Source of the DNA: CAZSSM01 sp964609385
GTDB taxonomy: Bacteria > Planctomycetota > Planctomycetia > Isosphaerales > Isosphaeraceae
Direction: 5' to 3'
NCBI GenBank assembly: GCA_964609385.1
Contig: CAZSSM010000001.1
Location: 62,001 to 126,000, forward strand
Length of the DNA stretch: 64,000 bases
The position numbers and the translations under genes were made by a program. Under the pieces are notes generated by a model. That model saw only the letters and a list, made by a program, of their open reading frames with translations, did no database searches and had not been told where the DNA came from. How positions within the stretch are numbered: position 1 is the first letter of the stretch; each line of letters opens with the position of its first letter. Below, piece by piece: positions 21,101-26,889 of the stretch.

Positions 21101-21279
21101 TCGCCGATCGGATCGTCGACCTCGCCGGGAACCCGCTCGACGGTGAGTTCCCCGGCTTCTTCCCGACCGGCAACACGCGGCCCGGCAGCGACTTCCTCGC
21201 CCGGTTCCTGATCCGTCGAGGGATCACGACCCCCGCACGGCCTCTGATCCCGGGTCACTTCGACTCTCTGGACGATTAA
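15193..21279 (+). CDS. Very large secreted protein: 5'-nucleotidase-like, choice-of-anchor-I-like, phytase-esterase-like and cadherin-like domains
   Basis: The protein has 2028 residues from the ATG at 15193 (GAGGG just upstream). Residues 15-40 hold EALEPRCLLAVDF, the planctomycete secreted-protein motif. A metallophosphatase-like domain follows (LLHASDLEAG, LILSAGDNF, ALGNHEFDAG, LLTHLQQLS, VIVAGGSST). Next is a 5'-nucleotidase C-terminal domain near 410-620 (ETNLGNLTADA, SLKNGGGIRDS). From about 680 to 1570 is a choice-of-anchor-I-like beta-propeller (TVDLSGDAEIAAYD) with an inserted phytase-type esterase-like segment (LDFEGTDPDGNLLFVTVLDRG). The tail has a cadherin/tandem-95-like repeat near 1584 (NNAPVAAGDQLSVNEDE, FNGTDSFTYRATDG) and a PKD-like segment. 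Two usual metal ligands are altered (DxE for DxH, GGSS for GHSH), so phosphatase activity is uncertain. No C-terminal anchor is recognisable. Confidence 0.82.
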   Translation: MAHLKGTDPRGVGRRERRSVRMRAEALEPRCLLAVDFQLQLLHASDLEAGADADDVAPNFAAVVDAIDESFANTLILSAGDNFIPGPFFDSGDDPALADLLGLPGDGRADIAIMNAIGFQASALGNHEFDAGPGGLATAFEPQSTADGDWVGGQFAYLSANLDFTNEPELSDSFVDMAGQDLSMLLGQIAPSAVVDVDGELIGLIGATTPDLANLSSPGNNIGIEPSDLNDLEALATIIQGQIDALTTAGVDKIVLLTHLQQLSNEEALAGLLDGVDVIVAGGSSTLLADEDDRLRPGDTAEGTYPIQTTDLSGNPTLIVSTDGDYRYVGRLVVGFDEMGIIDTSALDASLNGPLATDDQGVDDLFPVEDPFAPGTKGAAVREITTAVNSVLADRFTPVGDTTVFLNGARDSVRTEETNLGNLTADANLEIARVTDPTVTISLKNGGGIRDSIGLITNANQALPPEGDPNLGVEPGQITQLDVENALSFNNSLSLVTLTAENLKRILEHAVSATEPGATPGEFPQVGGLAFSFDATQTAQVLDGDTDTGLATVTTEGERIRSLVVLDQTTGNRDIVVQDGQIVGDPGRTFRIVTLDFLIDDENGDGLGGDGYPYPTLGTDITTLVGDDGNPVGEQSALIQFLQETASIDSTATFNQPDVDADFDTRIQNLAVRNDTVLAPDPVLHPIGTVDLSGDAEIAAYDAASQRAFVTGGSLLTIVDLSDPTAPAIVETVDLSTAGPSVNSVAIFDGLVAAAVSAPIGPGESVSTNPGSVVLLDTDGTILNQVAVGPLPDMLTFTPDGTSILVANEGEPDPATGVNPSASVSIIDLTDGAENIDADDVTDVGFTSFNGREDEFRAKGVRIFPDLTVSVDVEPEFIAVAPDGQTAFVTLQEANAVAVLDLATQEFLDLLPLGVKDFSQGPVSLETFAFEDLPVLGTTAGGQDIQLGGFSGLDFEGTDPDGNLLFVTVLDRGPNGAPTDVDDDGDTERPFALPDFQAQVQRFLLDPVTGTITLGQNIPLFRSDGTTPITGLPNSAILDEDPVDLEGNPLSLDPFGADLEGIVVDPSDNSFWMVDEYRPSIYHFDANGVLIDRFVPVGAGVAGGGSEGDFGTETLPSEYGTRQLNRGFEAIALDPDNDLLYAFIQSPLANPDQATADASDIIRILAIDTSGDDAGQPVAEFVYLLEASDVVDLVVDKIGDAVFLGDGRFVVIERDSSVTTTSKKFLFEVNINGATNILNQTIGGGLTLEQLTPDDLEGEGITPVNKIKVTNLPSIGYLPNDKPEGLALLDDGRLAVLNDNDFNLLDEPIPGDGTIAISPDAPVIELGLLSFDGPGNTLDPSDRDAEIGLINAPVFGMFMPDGIASYEVDGITYYVMANEGDARDEAERVSALTLDSTVFPDADTLQLDENLGRLEVSELQQDGNLGLDGDFEQLFTFGGRSFSIFDQNGNLVFDSSDDFARLTADIVPTLFNADDGDPALFDTRSDNKGAEPEAVEVATIGSRTFAFIGLERGPGGVMTYDITDPFNPFFVDYSRLESDVSPEGLEFIDASASPNGQPLLLVANEETGTLTTYQLVEVSDVAINNAPVAAGDQLSVNEDEVLTLDPIGVLVNDLDVDGDTLRLVLETEPSNGTLVTNDDGSLTYTPDPDFNGTDSFTYRATDGTANSASATVQVSVLSVDDAPVIDVIPITTIAGTPLTDIVVATFTDADGSTDPADFLATIDYGDGTPTELGTIVLADPQPIDGVTTFEVIGSHVFAAPGTFTVTVTVDDLDGETGTGTGTAGVAALGSTFAITLQGANLSGGVVITNDATPTFSGAAPAGFLVRLSAVQDGESTFLGQVAAGPDNLYQLESLALPDGTFSIQGVAFNPDDPDATLTLEAQIGTLVIDTQPPVVLNAVAQPQRGRFAVQIFDPGSGLNREILFQPGSFRVRPRPALPIDLGGSDILRTVGFEVNRDRPLFDGRFRVTGFADRIVDLAGNPLDGEFPGFFPTGNTRPGSDFLARFLIRRGITTPARPLIPGHFDSLDD

Positions 21280-21354
21280 ACGAGTCGGTTCGGATTGCCG
21301 ATTCGCCATTCCAGACGATCCCGATCGATGCCGGTCGGGATTCAACTCGAGGGT

Positions 21355-21386
21355 CGTGTCCTCGTTTCAATGACGGAGAGGACACG
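21355..21386 (+). terminator. Hairpin downstream of the nucleotidase-like gene
   Basis: There is a perfect 9-bp stem (CGTGTCCTC / GAGGACACG) with a 14-base loop, 76 bases after the stop at 21279. A second small hairpin (ATCCCGA / TCGGGAT) lies just before it. There is no T-run, so the terminator call rests on position. Confidence 0.4.
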
Positions 21387-21541
21387 GCCCCGATTGCATA
21401 ACGGCACGAAGCGCGAAGCAAACGCGTCCGAACGATCGACGGGGGACGAGAGCTCTTGCGTTGCAAGCGCGGGCGGATCGATCCAAAATCGTCATTATGT
21501 TCTCCCGCCCAGGCCTCGCCTAACTCGCGCTTCACGGAGAT

Positions 21542-24013
21542 ATGATGACTTACCCGATCGCGATCGTGGGGATCGTCCTGACCCTCATGCTGAGCGTGGC
21601 GATCTCGATGGCCAAGGCGTCGGACCTCGGCCGGCTCGAATCGCTTCGCGACCACGCCTTGACCCATCCGGGGGATCCGGACCGGGGTCGCGCCCTATAT
21701 CGGCGCGACGATCAGACGCGTTGCGCAACCTGCCACCGGATCGGCGGAGAGGGCGGAGCGATCGGTCCGGACCTGAGCGTCATCGGCGGTAAGTTCGATC
21801 GGCCGCACCTGATCGAGTCGATCCTCGAGCCGTCTCGCCAGATCGTCGAAGGGTACCGCTCGAGCCTGATCCTGACCCTGGACGGACAGACCTACAGCGG
21901 GATCGTCGAGCCGTCCGAGCAGCGCGACGTGGTCCGACTCATCGACGCCGAGGGACGCTCTCGGGAGATCCCCGAATCCGACATCGAAGCGCGGCGATTG
22001 GATCCGGTCTCGCTGATGCCGTCGGGGTTGGTGGACGCGTTGAGCCCGTCGGAGTTCACCGACCTGATCGCCTACCTGGAGACGCTCCGACCGGGCGGTA
22101 AGCCCAAGTTCGGGTCGGGGATCACCGGTCCGATCACGGTGCCGAGCGGCTATCGGGTCGATGTCGTGGCGACCGGCCTGGATGGCGCGACAGCCTTGGA
22201 GACCTTGCCCGACGGTCGCGTCTTGGTCTGCGAGCAACCGGGTCGGGTCCGCGTCGTCAAAGGGGATCGCCTGCTTGAAGAGCCGATGCTGACCCGTCCG
22301 GTCGATTCGAGCTGGGAGCGCGGGGTGATCGGCGTGACGGTCGACCCGGCCTTCCCTGTCGAGCCGTTCGTCTACGTCTGCTGGGTCGCGCGGCAACCCT
22401 ACCCGCACCATCGGGTCAGCCGATTCGTTGTCGAGGGGGACGTCGCTCTCCCTGAGACCGAGGTGGTCCTGCTTGAGGGCGACGATCAGACCACAATGGG
22501 CGGAAACGTCCCGAACGGCCATCAAGGCGGCGCGTTGCACTTCGGCAACGACGGCTGCCTCTACGTCGGCATCGGCGAGCAGACCGCCGGCGCTCCGGCC
22601 CAGCGACTCGACACCTTCCTCGGCAAGATCCTCCGGATTCGACCTGACGGCTCGATCCCCCTGGACAATCCCTTCCTTGACCAGACCGCCGGCAAGTATC
22701 AGGCGATCTGGGCCTACGGATGCCGAAACCCGTTCACCTTCGCCGTCCGAGCCACCGACGGCCTGATGCTGATCAACGACGTCGGCGGCAAGTTCGAGGA
22801 GATCAACCCCGGGCGCGTGGGCGGGAACTACGGTTGGCCGGTCGTCGATCACGGCCCTCGCGACTCGGAGACTCCGTACATCGGTCCGATCCACTGGTAC
22901 CCGCAGGCCTCGATCTCCGGTGGCGACTTCGTCCCCGAAGGGGCCGGGACTAAGGTTCTGCCCGAGGGCACATACCTCTTCGCCGACTTCGTCCAAGGCT
23001 GGATCAAGGCAATCGATCCATCGAGACCCGAGCAGGCCATCCCGTTCGCGACCGGACTCCGACGACCCGTCGACCTCCGCTTCAACGACGCCGGTGCGCT
23101 GTATGTCCTGCTCCGCAACGCCTGGGTCATCGACGGCAAGTTCATCGATGGAACAGGCTCGCTTTTGAAGATCTCTCACGATGGGCTGGTTGCGCTTGAG
23201 GAAAACGGACAAACACCGGACACCGAACAAATCGAGGGAACGGTCCAACTTGATACGGATGCGGTCGATCCCTCGGCTGGGAACTTGCCCGCCTATCGGA
23301 TCACCACGCCGAACGCCACCTACTACTTGGAGAAGACCGGCGCGGGCCTGAGCAGCCTGATCGATCGCGACGGTCACGACTGGATCGGCTTCGAGCCGAC
23401 GACCGGGAGCGGCTCGGCCGGCGAGTATCGCGGCTTCCCCAATGCCGTCCACAAGCAGGCCGGGAACTACTTCCATCCACGGAACGACGCGACCGATCCC
23501 GCCTCGACCCGGGTCGTCCAGAACACAGGCGACCGCGTGACCATCGAGGTCGACTCCGACAACGGCCTTTGGGCTGGGCGGTATGAGTTCCGAGCCGACG
23601 GCATGACCTTCACCATGACCAAGATGCCGGCTGATTACCGCTATTGGATCCTCTATGAAGGGACGCCTGGCGGCTCGTTCGACGGCGAGGACTGGTGGAT
23701 GACCTCCGCGATCGACCGGCCCCAACCGATGCGGATCGAACATCGCGGCGACATCCCCGCACCCGAATGGATCGCCTTCGGCGACGCCGATCCCCAGGTC
23801 GAGCGCGCCCTGCTCGTCGTCCACCACGAGGATGACGAACACCCCGACCGCTTCTATTCCATGAACCGCGAGATGACCGTCTTCGGGTTCGGCCGAGCCG
23901 GCCTGACCAAATTCCTCGACTCAACGCCCCAGCGGTTCACGATCCGGCTGGTCGAGACCAACGATCACGACGAACTATCGCGTGTTGCGGAACAAATCAC
24001 CGGAGACAAGTAA
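21542..24013 (+). CDS. Haem-binding cytochrome domain fused to a glucose/sorbosone dehydrogenase-like beta-propeller
   Basis: The protein has 823 residues. The start is a double ATG at 21542/21545 with GGAGA immediately upstream; the second ATG gives better spacing. A signal segment (IAIVGIVLTLMLSVAISMAKA) is followed by a c-type haem site, CATCH at 61-65, in a context (RGRALYRRDDQTRCATCH, GAIGPDLSVIGGKFDR) matching the Pirellula/Verrucomicrobium haem-binding domain. Residues about 195-560 resemble soluble glucose/sorbosone dehydrogenases: LPDGRVLVCEQPGRVRVV, HQGGALHFGNDGCLYVGIGE, and AIWAYGCRNPFTFAV. The C-terminal 250 residues (YYLEKTGAGLSSLIDRDGHD, WWMTSAIDRPQPM) form a separate all-beta-looking domain I cannot name. 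The protein probably oxidises a sugar or sugar derivative in the periplasm and passes electrons to haem. The actual substrate is unknown. Confidence 0.85.
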   Translation: MMTYPIAIVGIVLTLMLSVAISMAKASDLGRLESLRDHALTHPGDPDRGRALYRRDDQTRCATCHRIGGEGGAIGPDLSVIGGKFDRPHLIESILEPSRQIVEGYRSSLILTLDGQTYSGIVEPSEQRDVVRLIDAEGRSREIPESDIEARRLDPVSLMPSGLVDALSPSEFTDLIAYLETLRPGGKPKFGSGITGPITVPSGYRVDVVATGLDGATALETLPDGRVLVCEQPGRVRVVKGDRLLEEPMLTRPVDSSWERGVIGVTVDPAFPVEPFVYVCWVARQPYPHHRVSRFVVEGDVALPETEVVLLEGDDQTTMGGNVPNGHQGGALHFGNDGCLYVGIGEQTAGAPAQRLDTFLGKILRIRPDGSIPLDNPFLDQTAGKYQAIWAYGCRNPFTFAVRATDGLMLINDVGGKFEEINPGRVGGNYGWPVVDHGPRDSETPYIGPIHWYPQASISGGDFVPEGAGTKVLPEGTYLFADFVQGWIKAIDPSRPEQAIPFATGLRRPVDLRFNDAGALYVLLRNAWVIDGKFIDGTGSLLKISHDGLVALEENGQTPDTEQIEGTVQLDTDAVDPSAGNLPAYRITTPNATYYLEKTGAGLSSLIDRDGHDWIGFEPTTGSGSAGEYRGFPNAVHKQAGNYFHPRNDATDPASTRVVQNTGDRVTIEVDSDNGLWAGRYEFRADGMTFTMTKMPADYRYWILYEGTPGGSFDGEDWWMTSAIDRPQPMRIEHRGDIPAPEWIAFGDADPQVERALLVVHHEDDEHPDRFYSMNREMTVFGFGRAGLTKFLDSTPQRFTIRLVETNDHDELSRVAEQITGDK

Positions 24014-24046
24014 ACGATTTCAGTAGAAGGCATCATAATCAGATGG

Positions 24047-24078
24047 ATCCGATGCGGGTTTCAACGCCCGCATCGGAT
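24047..24078. terminator. Strong hairpin between convergent genes
   Basis: There is a perfect 12-bp stem (ATCCGATGCGGG / CCCGCATCGGAT) with an 8-base loop, placed between the plus-strand gene ending at 24013 and minus-strand msrA ending at 24112. It is likely a shared bidirectional terminator, although the T-run is short. Confidence 0.65.
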
Positions 24079-24111
24079 TATCATGCTCGATCTCAGATAA
24101 GGATGTTTGGC

Positions 24112-24816
24112 TCAGTCCTTCTTGAGCTTTTCAGCAAAGGCCTTACGGAACTTCTCCATCTTGGGACGGATCACGAAGGCGCAATAGCCTTGGAAGGGAT
24201 TGTTCTTATAGTAGTTCTGGTGGTAATTCTCGGCCGGATAGAAGGTCTCAAGCGCGGCGATCTCGGTGACGATCGGGTTGTCGAAAGCGCCCGATTCATC
24301 GAGCCGAGCCTTGTATTTCTCGGCCAGCTCCTTCTGCTCCTGATCGTGGTAGAGGATGATCGAGCGGTATTGGGGGCCAACGTCAGCGCCTTGGCGGTTG
24401 AGCGTAGTTGGGTCGTGAGTCTTCCAGAAGATCTCGAGGATCTCGGGGAAGGTGATGACTTCCGGGTCGTAGGTCAGTTGGACAACCTCGGCGTGACCAG
24501 TTGTCTTGGCGCAGACTTGTTCATAGGTCGGGTTGGGGACATGGCCGCCCGCATAGCCCGAGACGGCCGACTTGATCCCGGCGACTTCGAGGAAGACGGC
24601 CTCGACGCACCAGAAACAGCCGCCGCCAATAGTGGCCTGCTTCAGGTTTGTGTCGGTCGGATCGTTGGTCTCCACGGGCGTATCTCCTCGGGGGGCAGGC
24701 TGGAGGGACGACGATTCCGGACCCGTCGCGGCCGTGCGGGGCTGGGTGAACGCCCAGACGGACAAGCCGACAATGACGAGCCCGACCATGCTGAAGCGGA
24801 TCGTGGCGAAGTTCAT
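24112..24816 (-). CDS. msrA: Peptide-methionine (S)-S-oxide reductase MsrA, with N-terminal membrane/signal helix
   Basis: The protein has 234 residues. The ATG at 24816 is preceded by AGGATC about 9 bases upstream. The catalytic motif GGGCFWCVEAVF (nucleophilic Cys67) is followed by SGYAGGHVPNPTYEQVC, TGHAEVVQLTYDP, WKTHDPTTLNRQGADVGPQY and ENYHQNYYKNNP, which cover the whole MsrA fold. It reduces methionine-S-sulfoxide in proteins or free methionine using thioredoxin-type donors. An N-terminal hydrophobic stretch (MVGLVIVGLSVWAFTQ) followed by a Pro/Thr/Ser linker suggests export or membrane tethering, so it probably repairs envelope proteins. Recycling of the enzyme there would need a membrane electron carrier, which is not seen nearby. 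It is monocistronic as far as the flanks show. Confidence 0.95.
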   Translation of the reverse strand: MNFATIRFSMVGLVIVGLSVWAFTQPRTAATGPESSSLQPAPRGDTPVETNDPTDTNLKQATIGGGCFWCVEAVFLEVAGIKSAVSGYAGGHVPNPTYEQVCAKTTGHAEVVQLTYDPEVITFPEILEIFWKTHDPTTLNRQGADVGPQYRSIILYHDQEQKELAEKYKARLDESGAFDNPIVTEIAALETFYPAENYHQNYYKNNPFQGYCAFVIRPKMEKFRKAFAEKLKKD

Positions 24817-25056
24817 GGCGAAGGATCCTTTAGGAACAGACCGGTACGTCGAACGTCACGACCGATAGCGGATGCGGTCGGTTCTTCGAGTCGCAACTCT
24901 GGGCATTGTAGTCGACGCGACGGTCCTCTCGGTATCGTAAGTGACCCTCATAAGAGTTCGCCTCGGGCGGGGAGCGAGATTCGCCGGGACCGATCCTCGA
25001 GACGACCTGATGGCTGGCGTCACTGCGATCTTCCTGGGAACGACGATCCCTCATCA

Positions 25057-25112
25057 GAAAAGCCTCCTTCCAACGTCTGATCCCGATCTAGGGAACAACG
25101 TGAAAGGAGGCT
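25057..25112 (-). terminator. Probable intrinsic terminator of the repeat-protein gene
   Basis: Arms AGCCTCCTTCCA (25061-25072) and TGAAAGGAGGCT (25101-25112) pair at 11 of 12 positions. Read on the minus strand, the stem is followed by TTTTCTG, as expected for a rho-independent terminator acting after the gene that ends at 25270. Confidence 0.6.
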
Positions 25113-25174
25113 CACAGATCGAACCGGCATCGGAGGCCGATCCGCTGGCATTGCGAAGCAGCCGCTTCCGAATT

Positions 25175-25221
25175 CGATCGGGGTTTCTCAACCGAACGGG
25201 CGGACGAGAAAACCCCGATCG
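25175..25221 (-). terminator. Second hairpin after the repeat-protein gene
   Basis: Arms CGATCGGGGTTTCTC (25175-25189) and GAGAAAACCCCGATCG (25206-25221) pair fully apart from one bulged A. It is the first hairpin met by transcription leaving the gene at 25270 and may act together with the one at 25057-25112. Confidence 0.5.
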
Positions 25222-25269
25222 GACCAGATATCATCAGTCAGCGTGAAGCGGCCTTGACCCCATATCGAC

Positions 25270-26616
25270 TCAGTGATGCAGCAGGCCATGGCCCAGGCCG
25301 AAGCCGTGACCGGCGCGTTGCATCGGAACCACGATCGTCTGGGTCGTCGGAACCTGACGGGTGACGACCTGGGGCTGGCAGACCATGACCGTCTCGGTAA
25401 CCACCTGGGTGGTGGGGACGCTGATCTGACGGACGACCGGGACCACCTCGGTTTGCGGTTGGAGCCGCGTGACCTCAACGGTCTCCTGGACCATCCGGGT
25501 CACAGGGACCTGGATGGTGCTCTCGACCGGGACCATCTTGGTGACCTGGACCTCTTCATCCCGGTAGGCCAGTTGCGGGACCTGACGGGTCCGGGTTTCG
25601 GTCGACTGGATCATCCGGGTGACGGGGACCTGGATGGTGCTCTCGACCGGGACCATCTTGGTGACCTGGACCTCTTCATCCCGGTAGGCCAGTTGCGGGA
25701 CCTGGCGGGTCTGAGTCTCGGTTGACTGGATCATCCGGGTGACAGGGACTTGGATGGTGCTCTCGACCGGGACCATCTTGGTGACCTGAACCTCTTCATC
25801 CCGGTAGGCGACCTGCGGGACGCGGGTCTTCACCGTGACCTGGACCGGTTCCATGATCGTGCGGGCCACCTTGGTGATGACCTGGCGCGGAACGATCCGC
25901 TGGCGGACCTGGTTGACGAAGCGGGTCTCTCGAATGACCCGCGGAACCCTCCGGCTGACGAACTGCGTCTGAGTCAGGTAGCTGACGTGGCCGCAGGCGC
26001 TGAAGCAGCCGCCACCATGACCGCCGGTCCGAACCGCGACCTTCTTGGTGACATAGCCGCCGCACTCCTCGAAGACGGTCCGGGTCGTGGGGACGGGAAC
26101 CTGAACCGTGAAGGTCTCAGGCTGGCAGACCGTCTGAGGAACGTCGACATAGGTGATCTTCGGTTGATACTTCGTGATCACCTGATCCTGATCGACGAAG
26201 GTGGTGTAGGCGCGCTGAACGGTCTGCGTGGTGGTCTGGGGCTCGAGCTTGACGACCGTCCGGTCTTCCATGGTGGTCTCAGGACGGCAGACGACCGTCG
26301 GGACCGTGACCGGGATCATCCGGGTCTGGACGACGTTCTGCGTGACGTTGCGGACCTCGACCGACGAGACCAAGCGCTGACGCGTCACCGGAACCATCTG
26401 ATTCACGACTTGCGGGACGCACTGGTAGGTGGTCTGGGTGGTCGGAACCAAGACCGGAGCAGCCGCGGCGACCGCGGGGGACATCGACTGCGGGGACGCG
26501 ACCTGAGTCGGGTCCGCCTTGGTGGGAAGGTCTTGGGCCAGTGCGATGCCCGAGAACCCGACAGCGCCCAGGAGGACCGCCACCAGCACGGTGGCGGTGG
26601 TACGGAGGGAGTGCAT
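25270..26616 (-). CDS. Secreted Val/Thr/Gln-rich repeat protein, family not recognised
   Basis: The protein has 448 residues from the ATG at 26616, where a clear signal peptide begins (TTATVLVAVLLGAVGFSGIALAQ). Almost the entire mature protein is built of alternating Val/Thr/Pro/Gln/Arg segments (VTRMIQSTETRTRQVPQ, VPVTRQRLVSSVEV, QTTTQTVQRAYTTFVD), which look like short beta strands. Three 40-residue tandem copies around AYRDEEVQVTKMVPVESTIQ lie near the C-terminal third. Isolated Cys residues recur in CxP contexts (CVPQVV, VCRPETT, VCQPETF, VCQPQVV), and a GGCFSACGHV cluster sits mid-protein. The C-terminus is Gly/His-rich (GHGFGLGHGLLHH). This is probably an extracellular or cell-wall structural protein. 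I do not recognise a named domain and assign no function. Two hairpins follow the gene. Confidence 0.75.
   Translation of the reverse strand: MHSLRTTATVLVAVLLGAVGFSGIALAQDLPTKADPTQVASPQSMSPAVAAAAPVLVPTTQTTYQCVPQVVNQMVPVTRQRLVSSVEVRNVTQNVVQTRMIPVTVPTVVCRPETTMEDRTVVKLEPQTTTQTVQRAYTTFVDQDQVITKYQPKITYVDVPQTVCQPETFTVQVPVPTTRTVFEECGGYVTKKVAVRTGGHGGGCFSACGHVSYLTQTQFVSRRVPRVIRETRFVNQVRQRIVPRQVITKVARTIMEPVQVTVKTRVPQVAYRDEEVQVTKMVPVESTIQVPVTRMIQSTETQTRQVPQLAYRDEEVQVTKMVPVESTIQVPVTRMIQSTETRTRQVPQLAYRDEEVQVTKMVPVESTIQVPVTRMVQETVEVTRLQPQTEVVPVVRQISVPTTQVVTETVMVCQPQVVTRQVPTTQTIVVPMQRAGHGFGLGHGLLHH
25491..25850 (-). repeat. Three 120-bp in-frame tandem repeats
   Basis: Near-identical units occur at a 120-base period: the 60-base lines starting at 25501, 25621 and 25741 differ at only a few positions. 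Each encodes 40 residues around DEEVQVTKMVPVESTIQVP. The third copy diverges after about 25808. The high nucleotide identity suggests recent internal duplication. Confidence 0.9.
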
Positions 26617-26889
26617 CTTGAAGTAAACCTCGAAAGCCAATCTCGATGGGGGATCACAAGCCTCGCAACCCAAGAAGTCTGTGGAGACCTCTCAGAGGCT
26701 CTGTTTAACATACCCCAGACATCCCCCTCAATCCAACCAAATTCGGCAAATCACCCATATTGACAGGGCCCGCGAAAACGGCTCCCTACCCCATCGTGTC
26801 CTTACGATGGGGTTGGATCGCAAATGTCCTGTTGGGAGCGAAGCTGCTTTCCCAAAGCGCGGTGAATTGAGTATCGAGCCGCGGACGAT

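Larger units (their letters stand above)
24817..25269. other. Intergenic region with two hairpins
   Basis: This 453-base stretch lies between msrA and the repeat-protein gene, both on the minus strand. It holds two hairpins, listed separately, downstream of the repeat-protein gene, and presumably the msrA promoter near 24820-24950. No gene is supported. Confidence 0.5.

Noticed and set aside
19873..21345. A 490-codon minus-strand open frame opposite the end of the nucleotidase-like gene
   Set aside because: It is a shadow frame; its composition is Arg/Asp/Gly/Val-rich without any recognisable motif.
21695..23842. A 715-codon open frame on the minus strand opposite the cytochrome/sorbosone-dehydrogenase gene
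   Set aside because: It is a shadow of the plus-strand gene caused by GC-rich codon bias; it is rich in Asp/Arg/Gly/Val with no domain, while the plus strand has clear haem and propeller motifs.
25491..25850. Regular repeats that could suggest a CRISPR array
   Set aside because: The 120-bp units are contiguous, lack unique spacers and encode an in-frame protein repeat.
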